From Balaenoptera acutorostrata (taxonomy: Eukaryota; Chordata; Mammalia; Artiodactyla; Balaenopteridae), in assembly GCF_949987535.1 (NCBI RefSeq), contig NW_026646025.1, positions 2,790,001 through 2,854,000 on the forward strand: a stretch of 64,000 bases of DNA. The letters run 5' to 3'. Numbering within the stretch: position 1 is the stretch's first letter; each line of letters opens with the position of its first letter. The translations under genes were made by a program, and so were the position numbers. Shown here one piece after another: positions 35,601-46,414 of this stretch. The notes under the pieces are model-generated. The model saw only the letters and a list, made by a program, of their open reading frames with translations, ran no database searches and was not told the DNA's origin.

Positions 35601-38600
35601 CATCGCAATGTTCCTTGACCATGTCATCACAATGCTCCATGACCCTTGTCATGACAATGATCCAGAATTCTTCTCATCACATTGTTCCATGACCGTGTCA
35701 TCACAATGCTCCATAGCCATTGTCATCACAATGCTCCCGAATTCTTGTCATCACAATGTTCCATGGCCCTGTCATCACAATGCTCCATGGCACTTGTCAT
35801 CACAATGCTGCAGAATTCTTTTCATCACAATGTTCCATGACCGTGTCATCACAATGCTCCATGACCCTTGTCATCACAATGCTCCAGAATTCTTGTCATC
35901 ACAATTTTCCATGGCCATGTCATCACAATGCTCCATGGCCCTTTTCATCATAATGCTCCAGAATTCTTGTCATCACAATGTTCCATGACCGTGTCATCAC
36001 AATACTCCATGGCCCTTGTCAGCACAATGCTCCAGAATTCTTGTCATCACAATGTTCCATGACCGTGTCATCACAAAGCTCCATGGCCCTTGTCATCGCA
36101 ATGCTGCAGAATTCTTGTCATCACAATGTTCCATGACCGTGTCATCACAATGCTCCATGACCTTGTCATCACAATGCTCCAGAATTCTTGTCATCACAAT
36201 GTTCCATGACCATGTCATCACAATGGTCCATGGCCCTAGTCAGCACAATGCTCCAGAATTCTTCTCATCACAATGCTACATGACCCTGGTCATCACAGTT
36301 CTCCATGACCTTTGTCATCACAATGCTCTATGTCGCTTTTCATCACAATTCTCAATGACCACTTTAATCACTATGCTCGCTGACCATTTTCATCAATTTT
36401 CTCAAGTGTCATTACAATACCCCATGGCCCCTTTCTTCACAATGCTCCATGATGCCTGTCATCACAATGCTCCATGGCTTTTGTTATCACAATGCTCCAG
36501 GACCAGTTTCATCACAATTCTCCATCCCCTTTGTCATAATGGTGCAAAATGAAACCTTTCATTAAAATGCTCCATGACACTAGTCATCACAATACTCCAT
36601 GGCCTTTATCGTCACAATGCTCCCATGCACTTTTCATCACGATGTTCCATGAATACGTTCATCACATTGCTCCATGACCATTGTCATCACAATAGTCCAT
36701 ACCCTTGTCAACACAATGCTGCATAATCCCTGTCATCACAATTCTCCATGACTGCTGTCATCACAATAATCCAGGACAATTTTCATCACAGTGCTCCATG
36801 ATACCTTTCATCACAATTCCTAGATGATCAATGTCACACAATGCCCCATGACACTTGTCATCACAATTCGCTATGACCCTTGTCATCACAATACTCGATG
36901 AACCGTGTCATCACAGTGTTCCAGGACCCATGTCATCACAATGATCCATGTCTACTTCCATCACAATGCTCCAATACCCCTGTCATCACAATGCTCCTTG
37001 GCCCCTGTTATCATATTGCTCCATGATCTCTTTCATCACAATGCTCCATGACCACTGTCATCACCATGCCTCATAACGGCTCTCACCTCAATGCTCCATG
37101 GCCCCTTTCATCACAATGCTCCATGAACCCTGTCATCACAATGTACCCTGCCCTTTTCATCACAAAGCTCCGTGAGCCCTGTCATCACAATGCTCCATGC
37201 CCTTGTCATCAAAATGCTCCAGAACTCTTGTCATCATAATGCTCCATGCCAATGTCATCAAAATGCCCCATGACACTTGTCATCACAATGCTCCATGGCC
37301 TTTGTCATCACAATGTTCCATGGCCCCTGTCATCACAGTGCTCCATGATACCTTTCATCGCAAATCTAGATGACCACTGTCATCACAATGCCCCATGACA
37401 GATGTCATCACAATTCGCCATGGTCCTTGTCATCACAATGCTCCATGAACTGTGTCATCACAAGGTTCCAGGACACTTGTCATCACAATGATCCAAGATC
37501 ACATTCATCACAGTGCTCCATGAACCCTGTCATCTCAATGCTCCATAGCCTTTGTATTCACAATGCTCCATGGCCCCTGTAATCACAGTGCTCCATGACC
37601 CTTTTCATCACAATGCTCCAAGACCGCTCTCAACACCATGTCCCATGACGCCTGACATCACAAATCTCCATAGCCTCTCTTACCAAAGAGCTCCATGATC
37701 CCTGTCGGCACAATGTTCCATGACAGTTTTCGTCACAATACTGCATGACCACTGTCATCACAGAGTTCTCTGCCCATATCATCACAATGTTCCTTGTCAC
37801 CTTTAATCACAATGCTCCATGCCCTTTCATCACAATGCTCCAGAAATCTTTTTCATCGCAATGTTCCTTGACTGTGTCATCACAATGCTCGATGGCCGTC
37901 ATCAGCACAATGCTCCAGAATTCTTGTCATCACAATATACCATGACCGTGTCATCACAATGCTCCATGGCCCTTGTCATCACAATGCTCCGGAATTCTTC
38001 TCATCCCATTGTTCCATGACCGTGTCATCACAATGCTCCATGGCCCTTTTCAGCACAATGCCCCAGAATTCCTGTCATCACAATGTTCCATGACCGTGTC
38101 ATCACAATGCTCCATGGCCCTTGTCATCACAATGCTCCAGAATTCTTGTCATCACAATGTTCCATACCGTGTCATCACAATGCTCCATGGCCATTGTCAT
38201 CACAATGCTCCAGAATTCTTGTCATCACAATGTTCCATGGCCGTGTCATCACAATGCTCCATGGCCCTTGTCATCATAATGCTCCAGAATTCTTGTCATC
38301 ACAATGTTCCATGACCGTATCATCACAATGCTCCATGGCCCTTGTCAGCACAATGCTCCAGAATTCTTCTCATCACAATGTTCCATGACCGTGTCATCAC
38401 AATGCTCCATGGCCCTTGTCATCACAATGCTCCAGAATTCTTGTCATCACAATGTTCCATAACCGTGCCATCACAATGCTCCATGGCCCTTGTCATGACA
38501 ATGCTTCAGAATTCTTCTCATCAAAATGTTCCATGACCGTATCAACACAATGCTCCATGGCCACCGTCATCACAATGCTCCAGAATTCTTGTCATCACAA

Positions 38601-38797
38601 TGTTCCATGGCCGTGTCATCACAATGCTCCATGCCCCTTGTCATCATAATGCTCCAGAATTCTTGTCATTACTATATTCCATGAAAGTGTCATCACAATG
38701 CTCTATGGCGCTTGTCATCAGAATGCTCCAGAATTCTTGTTATCACAATGTTCCATGACCGTGTCATCACAATGCTCCATCGCCTTTGTCATCAGAA
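32699..38797. repeat. Rearranged satellite tract left of L1 copy 3
   Basis: Trimer blocks and diverged islands occur in irregular order. A 591 bp offset duplication is visible at about 32,709 and 33,300 (CTCAAGAATGCTTGTC in both). The last about 825 bp (37,973-38,797) match the flank left of L1 copy 2 (5033-5857), so the duplicated segment that carried the L1 included its left satellite flank. Confidence 0.8.
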
Positions 38798-38810
38798 TGC
38801 TCCAGAATTC
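38798..38810. repeat. Target-site duplication, left side of L1 copy 3
   Basis: TGCTCCAGAATTC is followed by the T-rich tail. It is identical to the copy 2 junction. Confidence 0.85.
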
Positions 38811-38848
38811 TTTTTTTCTTTTTTTTTTTCTTTTTTTCTTTTTTTTTT
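38811..38848 (-). other. Terminal poly(A) tail of L1 copy 3 (T-rich on plus strand)
   Basis: A T tract of about 38 bases with two C interruptions follows the target-site duplication. It is several bases shorter than in copy 2. Confidence 0.9.
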
Positions 38849-38867
38849 CCACACGCACACACTGTAT

Positions 38868-38873
38868 TTTATT
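38868..38873 (-). terminator. AATAAA polyadenylation signal, copy 3
   Basis: TTTATT on the plus strand lies about 20 bases from the terminal poly(A), conserved with copy 2. Confidence 0.75.
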
Positions 38874-39512
38874 TTTACAAGAGATAGATAGACTGACACC
38901 AAGCATTGTACATGGATGACCACAACAAAAGCAACAATGATTGCAATTACCAAACATGAAACACACTTATACTATGTCATAATATTGACATTCAGTCCAG
39001 TAATCCTCCACTGTAACAGCTCCTTTACTTTGCAGTGAAAATTGATTTGTATATTCTTTTCCTCTGAGTCCTTGTGGGATTTTTTTTTAATTCAGACAGA
39101 AAGTCACAAAAATTATACTCATCCTCATCCGTTCACTCAGTCCCATGTAATTAATTTCTTTTTTTTCATCTTGATCTTTTGTTAGCACTTTTATGAGTTC
39201 ATCAGTTTTTCATTAGAGTTCTGAAAATGCTTATTCATTCAGTTCAGCAGTACAGTCAGTTACCAGAAACCTGTACTTGTCAGAGTCTTTTCCATGAATT
39301 TCTTGAAGATGAAACTCTTTTATAGGAACATATTTGCAAAATCATCAGAGTACACCCAGAACTGTCTGTAAATGACAAAAGACTTAAAAATGACCATGGT
39401 TAAAGATTTGATGAAAGTTCATAATAATGCAGTTGACAAGAAAATTAGTTATTTCTGAGCTATACATTTTAAAGTAATAACTAGGATTATTACTTATAAC
39501 ATTATACCAGAA

Positions 39513-39890
39513 CATATAAGATTTTTAGACGTTTCCTGTAATGTCTGAAACATTTATATTAACATATTTCCATACATATTTCCATACAAATACAAATATA
39601 AGATTTTTAGAAATTTCATGTAATGTCTGAAACATTTATATTAACATATTTCCATACAAATACAAATATAAGATTTTTAGAAATTTCATGTAATGTCTGA
39701 AACATTTATATTAACATATTTCCATACATATTTCCATACAAATACAAATATAAGATTTTTAGAAATTTCATGTAATGTCTGAAACATTTATATTAACATA
39801 TTTCCATACATATTTCCATACAAATACAAATATAAGATTTTTAGAAATTTCATGTAATGTCTGAAACATTTATATTAACATATTTATTTC
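39513..39890. repeat. 70/82 bp tandem repeat within transduced segment, copy 3
   Basis: This has the same five-unit pattern as 6579-6956, with one 70 bp and several 82 bp periods. Confidence 0.85.
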
Positions 39891-39924
39891 CATACAAATA
39901 ACCCAATGAAAGTTTAGTATTAGT

Positions 39925-40130
39925 TGTTTTGTTTGTTTTTTTATACTGCAGGTTCTTATTAGGCATCAGTTTTATACACATCAGTGTATACATGTCAATC
40001 CCAATCGCCCAATTCAGCACATCACCATCCCCACCTCATCGCAGTTTTCCCCCCTTGGTGTCCATATGTCCATTCTCTACATCTGTGTCTCAACTTCTGC
40101 CCTGCAAACTGGCTCATCTGTACCATTTTT
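39925..40130 (-). other. L1 3' UTR and A-rich end, copy 3
   Basis: L1 3' end with CCTGCAGTATAAAAAAAC in sense orientation, followed by transduced sequence. No difference from copy 2 was noticed. Confidence 0.8.
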
Positions 40131-43100
40131 CTACGTTCCACATACATGCATTAACATACGATATTTGTTTTTCTCTTTCTGACTTACTTCACTCTGTATG
40201 ACAGTCTCTAGATCCATCCACTTCTCAACAAATGACTCAATTTCGTTCCTTTTTATGGCTGAATAATATTCCATCGTATATATGTACCACAACTTCTTTA
40301 TCCATTCGTCTGTTGATGGGCATTTAGGTTGCTTCCATGACCTGGCTATTGTAAATAGTGCTGCAATGAACATTCGGGTGCACGTGTCTTTTTGAATTAC
40401 GGTTTTCTCTGGGTATATGCCCAGTAGTGGGATTGCTGGGTCATATGGTAATTCTATTTTTAGTTTTTTAAGGAACCTCCATATTGTTCTCCATAGTGGC
40501 TGTATCAATTTACATTCCCACCAACAGTGCAAGAGGGTTCCCTTTTCTCCACACCCTCTCCAGCATTTGTTGTTTGTAGATTTTCTGATGATGCCCATTC
40601 TAACAGGAGTGAGGTGATACCTCATTGTAGTTTTGATTTGCATTTCTCTAATAATTAGAGATGTTGAGCATCTTTTCATGTGCTTCGTGGCCGTCTGTAT
40701 GTCTTCTTTGGAGAAATGTCTATTTAGGTCTTCTGCCCATTTTTGGATTGGGGTGTTTGTTTCTTTGATATTGAGCTGAATGAGCTGTTTATATATTTTG
40801 GAGATTAATCCTTTGTCCGTTGATTCATTTGCAAATATTTTCTCCCATTCTGAGGGTTGTCTTTTCGTCTTGTTTATGGTTTCCTTTGCTGTGCAAAAGC
40901 TTTGAAGTTTCATTAGGTCCCACTTGTTTATTTTTGTTTTTATTTCCATTACTCTAGGAGGTGGATCGAAAAAGATCTTGCTGTGATTTATGTCAAAGAG
41001 TGTTCTTCCTATGTTTTCCTCTAAGAGTTTTATAGTGTCCAGTCTTATATTTAGGTCTCTAATCCATTTTGAGTTTATTTTTGTGTATGGTGTTAGGGAG
41101 TATTCTAATTTCATTCTTTTACATGTGGCTGTCCAGTTTTCCCAGCACCACTTATTGAAGAGACTGTCTTTTCTCCATTGTATATCTTTGCCTCCTTTGT
41201 CATAGATTAGTTGACCATAGGTGCGTGGGTTAATCTCTGGGCTTTCTATCTTGTTCCATTGATCTATGTTTCTGTTTTTGTGCCAGTACCATATTGTCTT
41301 GATTACTGTAGCTTTGTAGTATAGTCTGAAGTCAGGGAGTCTGATTCCTCCAGCTCCATTTTTTTGCCTCAAGACTGCTTTGGCTATTCGGGGTCTTTTG
41401 TGTCTCCATACAAATTTTAAGATGATTTGTTCTAGCTCCGTAAAAAATGCCATTGGTAATTTGATAGGGATTGCATTGAATCTGTAGATTGCTTTGGGTA
41501 GTATACTCATTTTCACAATGTTGATTCTTCCAATCCAAGAACATGGTATATCTCTCCATCTGTTGGTATCATCTTTAATTTCTTTCATCAGTGTCTTATA
41601 GTTTTCTGCATACAGGTCTTTTGTCTCCCTAGGTAGGTTTATTCCTAGGTATTTTATTCTTTTTGTTGCAATGGTAAATGGGAGTGTTTCCATAATTTCT
41701 CTTTCAGATTTTTCATCATTAGTGTATAGGAATGCAAGAGATTTCTGTGCATTAATTTTGTAACCTGCAACTTTACCATATTCATTAATTAGCTCTAGCA
41801 GTTTTCTGGTGGCAGTTTTAGGATTCACTATGTATAGTATCATGTCATCCGCAAACAGTGACAGTTTTACTTCTTCTTTTCCAATTTGTATTCCTTTTAT
41901 TTCTTTTTCTTCTCTGATTGCCGTGGCTAGGACTTCCAGAACTATGTTGAATAATAGTGGTGAGAGTGGACATCCTTGTCTCGTTCCTGATCTTAGAGGA
42001 AATGCTTTCAGTTTTTCACCATTGAGAATGATGTTTGCTGTGGGTTTGTCATATATGGCCTTTATTATGTTGAGGTAGGTTCCCTCTATGCCCACTTTCT
42101 GGAGAGTTTTTATCATAAATGGGTGTTGAATTTTGTCAAAAGCTTTTTCTGCATCTATTGAGATGATCATATGGTTTTTATTCTTCAATTTGTTAATATG
42201 GTGTATCACATTGATTGATTTGCGTATATTGAAGAATCCTTGCATCCCTGGGATAAATCCCACTTGATCGTGGTGTATGATCCTTTTAATGTGTTGTTGG
42301 ATTCTGTTTGCTAGTATTTTGTTGAGGATTTTTGCATCTATATTCATCAGTGATATTGGTCTGTAATTTTCTTTTTTTGTAGTGTCTTTGTCTGGTTTTG
42401 GTATCAGGGTGATGGTGGCCTCATAGAATGAGTTTGGGAGAGTTCCTTCCTCTGCAATTTTTTGGAAGAGTTTGAGAAGGATGGGTGTTAGCTCTTCTCT
42501 AAATGTTTGATAGAATTCACCTGTGAAGCCATCTGGTCCTGGACTTTTGTTTGTTGGAAGATTTTTAATCACAGTTTCAATTTCATTACTTGTGATTGGT
42601 CTGTTGATATTTTCTGTTTCTTCCTGATTCAGTCTTGGAAGGTTATACCTTTCTAAGAATTTGTCCATTTCTTCCAGGTTGTCCATTTTATTGGCATACA
42701 GTTGCTTGTAGTAGTCTCTTAGGATGTTTTGTATTTCTGCGGTGTCTGTTGTAACTTCTCCTTTTTCATTTCTGATTTTATTGATTTGAGTCCTCTCCCT
42801 CTTTTTCTTGATGAGTCTGGCTAATGGCTTATCAATTTTGTTTATCTTCTCAAAGAACCAACTTTTAGTTTTATTGATCTTTGCTATTGTTTTCTTTGTT
42901 TCTATTTCATTTATTTCTGCTCTGATCTTTATGATTTCTTTCCTTCTGCTAACTTTGGGTTTTGTTTGTTCTTCTTTCTCTAGTTTCTTTAGGTGTAAAG
43001 TTAGATTGTTTACTTGAGATTTTTCTTGTTTCTTTAGGTAGGCTTGTATAGCTATAAACTTCCCTCTTAGAACCGCTTTTGCTGCATCCCATAGGTTTTG

Positions 43101-43951
43101 GGTCGTCGTGTTTTCATTGTCATTTGTCTCTAGGTATTTTTTTATTTCCTGTTTGATTTCTTCAGTGATCTCTTGGTTATTTAGTAACGTATTGTTTAGC
43201 CTCCATGTGTTTGTCTTTTTTACGTTTTTTTCCCTGTAATTCATTTCTAATCTCATAGCGTTCTGGTCAGAAAAGATGCTTGATATGATTTCAATTTTCT
43301 TAAATTTACTGAGGCTTGATTTGTGACCCAAGATGTGATCTATCCTGGAGAATGTTCCGTGTGCACTTGAGAAGAACGTGTAATCTGCCGTTTTTGGATG
43401 GAATGTCCTATATATATATCAATTAAATCTATCTGGTCTATTGTGTCATTTAAAGCTTCTGTTTCCTTATTTATTTTCATTTTGGATGATCTGTCCATTG
43501 GTGTAAGTGAGGTGTTAAAGTCCCCCACTATTATTGTGTTACTGTCGATTTCCTCTTTTATAGCTGTTAGCAGTTGCCTTATGTATTGAGGTGCTCCTAT
43601 GTTGGGTGCATATATATTTATAATTGTTATATCTTCTTCTTGGATTGATCCCTGGATCATTATGTAGTGTCCTTCCTTGTCTCTTGTAACATTCTTTATT
43701 TTAAAGTCTATTTTATCTGATATGAGTATAGCTACTCCAGCTTTCTTTTGATTTCCATTTGCATGGAATATCTTTTTCCATCCCCTCACTTTCAGTCTGT
43801 ATGTGTCCTTAGGTCTGAAGTGGGTCTCTTGTAGACAGCATATATATGGGTCTTGTTTTTGTATCCATTCAGCCAGTCTATGTCTTTTGGTTGGGGCATT
43901 TAATCCATTCACGTTTAAGGTAATTATCGATATGTATGTTCCTATGACCAT
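40131..43951 (-). pseudogene. L1 ORF2 (endonuclease + reverse transcriptase), frameshifted, copy 3
   Basis: The two-part structure is as in copy 2. The endonuclease frame (43951-43340) changes Arg48 to Lys. The 1066-residue reverse transcriptase part (43331-40131) has the same residues as copy 2, and the one base change noticed (about 42,700) is synonymous. The TA-run frameshift is at 43409-43419 and the SDQ codon at 43263-43265. The RT catalytic FADDM and the C-terminal Cys/His knuckle are present. The endonuclease is disabled twice, so this copy should not be autonomously active. Confidence 0.95.
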
Positions 43952-44009
43952 TTTCTTAATTGTTTGGGGTTTGTTTTTGTAGGTCCTTTTCTTCTCTTGT
44001 GTTTCCCAC

Positions 44010-44915
44010 TTAGAGAAGTTCCTTTAGCATTTGTTGTAGAGCTGGTTTGGTGGTGCTGAATTCTCTTAGCTTTTGCTTGTCTGTAAAGCTTTTGATTTCT
44101 CCATCAAATCTAAATGAGATCCTTGCTGGGTAGAGTAATCTTGGTTGTAGGTTCTTCCCTTTCATCACTTTAAGTATTTCATGCCACTCCCTTCTGGCTT
44201 GCAGAGTTTCTGCTGAGAAATCAGCTGTTAACCTTATGGGGGTTCCCTTGTATGTTATTTGTCGTTTTTCCCTTGCTGCTTTCAATAATTTTTCTTTGTC
44301 TTTAATTTTTGCCACTTTGATTACTATGTGTCTCGGCTTGTTTCTCCTTGGGTTTATTGTGTATGGGACTCTCTGCGCTTCCTGGACTTGGGTGGCTATT
44401 TCCTTTCCCATGTTAGGGAAGTTTTCGATTATAATCTCTTCAAATATTTTCTCTGGTCCTTTCTCTCTCTCTTCTCCTTCTGGGACCCCTATAATGCGAA
44501 TGTTGTTGCGTTTAATGTTGTCCCAGAGGTCTCTTAGGCTGTCTTCATTTCTTTTTATTCTTTTTTCTTTAGTCTGTTCCGCAGCAGTGAATTCCACCAT
44601 TCTGTCTTCCAGGTCACTTATCCATTCTTCTGCCTCAGTTATTCTGCTATTGATTCCTTCTAGTGTAGTTTTCATTTCAGTTATTGTATTGGTCATCTCT
44701 GTTTGTTTGTTCTTTAATTCTTCTAGGTCTTTGTTAATCATTTCTTGCATCTTCTCAATCTTTGCCTCCATTCTTATTCCGAGGTCCTGGATCATCTTCA
44801 CTATCATTATTCTGAATTCTTTTTCTGGAAGGTTGCCTATCTCCACTTCATTTGGTTGTTTTTCTGGGGTTTTTTCTTGTTCCTTCATCTGGTACATAGC
44901 CCTCTGCCTTTTCAT
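44010..44915 (-). CDS. L1 ORF1 protein, copy 3
   Basis: Open 301-residue ORF1p. Compared with copies 1 and 2 it has Arg98 to Trp in the coiled coil, and Arg186 to Thr and Thr193 to Lys in the RRM region. The frame and all domains are kept. Loss of an arginine near the RNA-binding surface could weaken RNA binding, but that is inference. The upstream region is its L1 5' UTR and the downstream cistron is the broken ORF2, 58 bases away. Confidence 0.93.
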   Translation of the reverse strand: MKRQRAMYQMKEQEKTPEKQPNEVEIGNLPEKEFRIMIVKMIQDLGIRMEAKIEKMQEMINKDLEELKNKQTEMTNTITEMKTTLEGINSRITEAEEWISDLEDRMVEFTAAEQTKEKRIKRNEDSLRDLWDNIKRNNIRIIGVPEGEEREKGPEKIFEEIIIENFPNMGKEIATQVQEAQRVPYTINPRRNKPRHIVIKVAKIKDKEKLLKAAREKRQITYKGTPIRLTADFSAETLQARREWHEILKVMKGKNLQPRLLYPARISFRFDGEIKSFTDKQKLREFSTTKPALQQMLKELL

Positions 44916-45057
44916 CTTCTCTGTCTTTCTGTAACTGTGGTTTTTGGTCCACAGGCTGCAGGATTGTAGTTTTTCTTGCTTCTGTTGTCTGCCCTCTGGT
45001 GGTTGAGGCTATCTAAGAGGCTTGATGGGAGGCTCTGGTGGTGGGTAGAGCTGACTG

Positions 45058-45207
45058 TTGCTGTGGCGGTCAGAGCTCAGTAAAACCTTAATCCACTTGA
45101 CTGTTGATGGGTGGGGCTGGGTTCCTTCCCTGTTGCTGTGGCGATCAGAGCCCAGTAAAACCTTAATCCACTTGACTGTTGATGGGTGGGGCTGGGTTCC
45201 CTCCCTG
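45058..45207. repeat. 75 bp tandem duplication in L1 5' UTR, copy 3
   Basis: Two 75 bp units starting TTGCTGTGGCG, as in the other copies. Confidence 0.9.
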
Positions 45208-45863
45208 TTGGTTGTTTTGCCTGAGGCAACCCAACACTGGAGCCTACCCGTGCTCTTTGGTGGGGTTAATGGCAGACTCTGGGAGGGCTCACGCCAAGGA
45301 GAACTTCCCAGGACCTCTGCTGCCAGTGTCCTTATCCCCACGGTGAAACAGAGCCACCACTCGCCTCTGCAGGAGACCCCCCAACACCAGCAGGTACGTC
45401 TGGTTCAGTCTCCCCCAGGGTCACTGCTCCTTCCCCTGGGTCCCGATGCACACATTACTTTGTGTGTGCCCTCCAAGAGTGGGGTCTCTGTTTCCCCCAG
45501 TCCTGTCACAGTCCTGCAATCAATTCCCACTAGACTTCAAAGTCTGATTCTCTAGGAATTCCTCCTCCCTTTGCCGGACCCCCAGGTTGGGAAGCCTGAG
45601 GTGGGGCTCAGAACCTTCACTCCAGTGGGTGGACTTCTGTGGTATAAGTGTTCGCCAGTCTGTGAGTCACCCACCCAGCAGTTATGGGATTTGATTTTAC
45701 TCTGATTGCGCCCCTCCTACCGTCTCACTGTGGCTTCTCCTCTGTCCTTGGACGTGGGGTGTCCTCCTTGGTGAAGTCCAGGGTCTTCCTGTCAATGATT
45801 GTCCAGCAGCCAGTTGTGATTCTGGTGCTCTCGCAAGAGGGAGTGAGAGCATGTCCTTCTACT

Positions 45864-45875
45864 CCGCCATCTTGG
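45864..45875 (-). promoter_or_regulatory. YY1-type site at canonical L1 start, copy 3
   Basis: CCAAGATGGCGG on the minus strand, intact as in copies 1 and 2. Confidence 0.75.
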
Positions 45876-45887
45876 TTAATCTCCTGA

Positions 45888-46204
45888 AATTTCTTGCCTC
45901 AAAAAAGCTCCAAAACTTCTTGTCTCCTCACTCTACGTTTCAGACTCTCCATCCTCTGCTGGTTTGTGCTTCCTCAGGGCTCTTTTATTAGCTCTCTCCT
46001 GTTCCTGCTCTTAGCTTTCCTGCTGAGCCCTGAGCTCGCTGCCTCTTCCGCTTCAGGAGGTGCTGAGTCCGTCCCTCGCGGAGCCTCCGCGGCTTGTGTC
46101 TTAGCTTTCGTCTTAGCTTTCAGGCTTTTTTGAACATTTTTTTTCCAGACCGGGTCCAGAAACTGGCTGGAGTTGAACTGGGTCTGACTTAAAAACCAGA
46201 CCGG
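45888..46204 (-). other. Non-L1 sequence upstream of L1 start (possible 5' transduction), copy 3
   Basis: The same 317 bp segment as in the other copies, with two visible changes (CAGACTCTCC and CTCTGCTGG). It is enclosed by the target-site duplications. Confidence 0.65.
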
Positions 46205-46217
46205 TGCTCCAGAATTC
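46205..46217. repeat. Target-site duplication, right side of L1 copy 3
   Basis: TGCTCCAGAATTC, pairing with 38798-38810. The next about 200 bp of satellite follow copy 1 rather than copy 2, which lacks one 74 bp unit here. Confidence 0.85.
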
Positions 46218-46414
46218 TTGTCATCAAAATGTTCCATGACCGTGTCATCACAATGCTCGATGGCCCTTGTCAGCACAATGCTCCAGAATTCTTGTCATCA
46301 CAATGTTCCATGGCCGTGTCATCACAATGCTCCATGGCCCTTGTCATCATAATGCTCCAGAATTCTTGTCATCACAATGTTCCATGACCGTATCATCACA
46401 ATGCTCAATGGCCC

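Larger units (their letters stand above)
13284..38797. repeat. Satellite array 2 (25.5 kb)
   Basis: This is an uninterrupted head-to-tail array of 24-25 bp monomers. Blocks in strict 74 bp trimers alternate with diverged monomer islands (for example about 14,600-16,450, 18,250-20,100 and 36,300-37,850). In the islands the core drifts (AATACTCCATGG, AATTCGCCATGG, AATGCCCCATGA) and tails are irregular. No gene, RNA or other transposon was seen within it. All ORFs are satellite translations of the type SSQCSM / HHNAP. Confidence 0.96.
38849..39924 (-). other. Probable L1 3' transduction, copy 3
   Basis: This is the same non-L1 segment as in copy 2. Visible differences are ACACGCACAC in the CA run, TTTACTTTGCAG for TTTGCTTTGCAG, and AAAATTATACTC for AAAATTTTACTC. 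It carries the same poly(A) signal and tandem repeat. Confidence 0.75.
44916..45887 (-). promoter_or_regulatory. L1 5' UTR / internal promoter, copy 3
   Basis: L1 promoter region with the 75 bp tandem pair (45058-45207) and the YY1-type site (45864-45875). The single change seen from copy 2 is AGAGCATGTCC for AGAGCACGTCC (about 45,850), which removes a CpG. Confidence 0.8.
38811..46204 (-). mobile_element. L1 copy 3, complete insertion with 5' and 3' extra sequence
   Basis: The structure and order match copy 2. By eye it differs from copy 2 by roughly a dozen substitutions plus length changes in T runs over 7.4 kb. It shares the target site, the frameshift, the SDQ change and both extra segments. 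It is therefore a product of segmental amplification, somewhat older than the split between copies 1 and 2. Confidence 0.95.

Noticed and set aside
13284..38797. CRISPR-like array (conserved core with short variable tails)
   Set aside because: The conserved part is 17 bases with 7-8 base tails drawn from a few types, not unique spacers. There are no cas genes and the context is a mammalian L1.
13284..38797. Centromeric satellite with a CENP-B box
   Set aside because: No match to the CENP-B box pattern was seen in the consensus monomers. A centromeric role can be neither claimed nor excluded from sequence alone.
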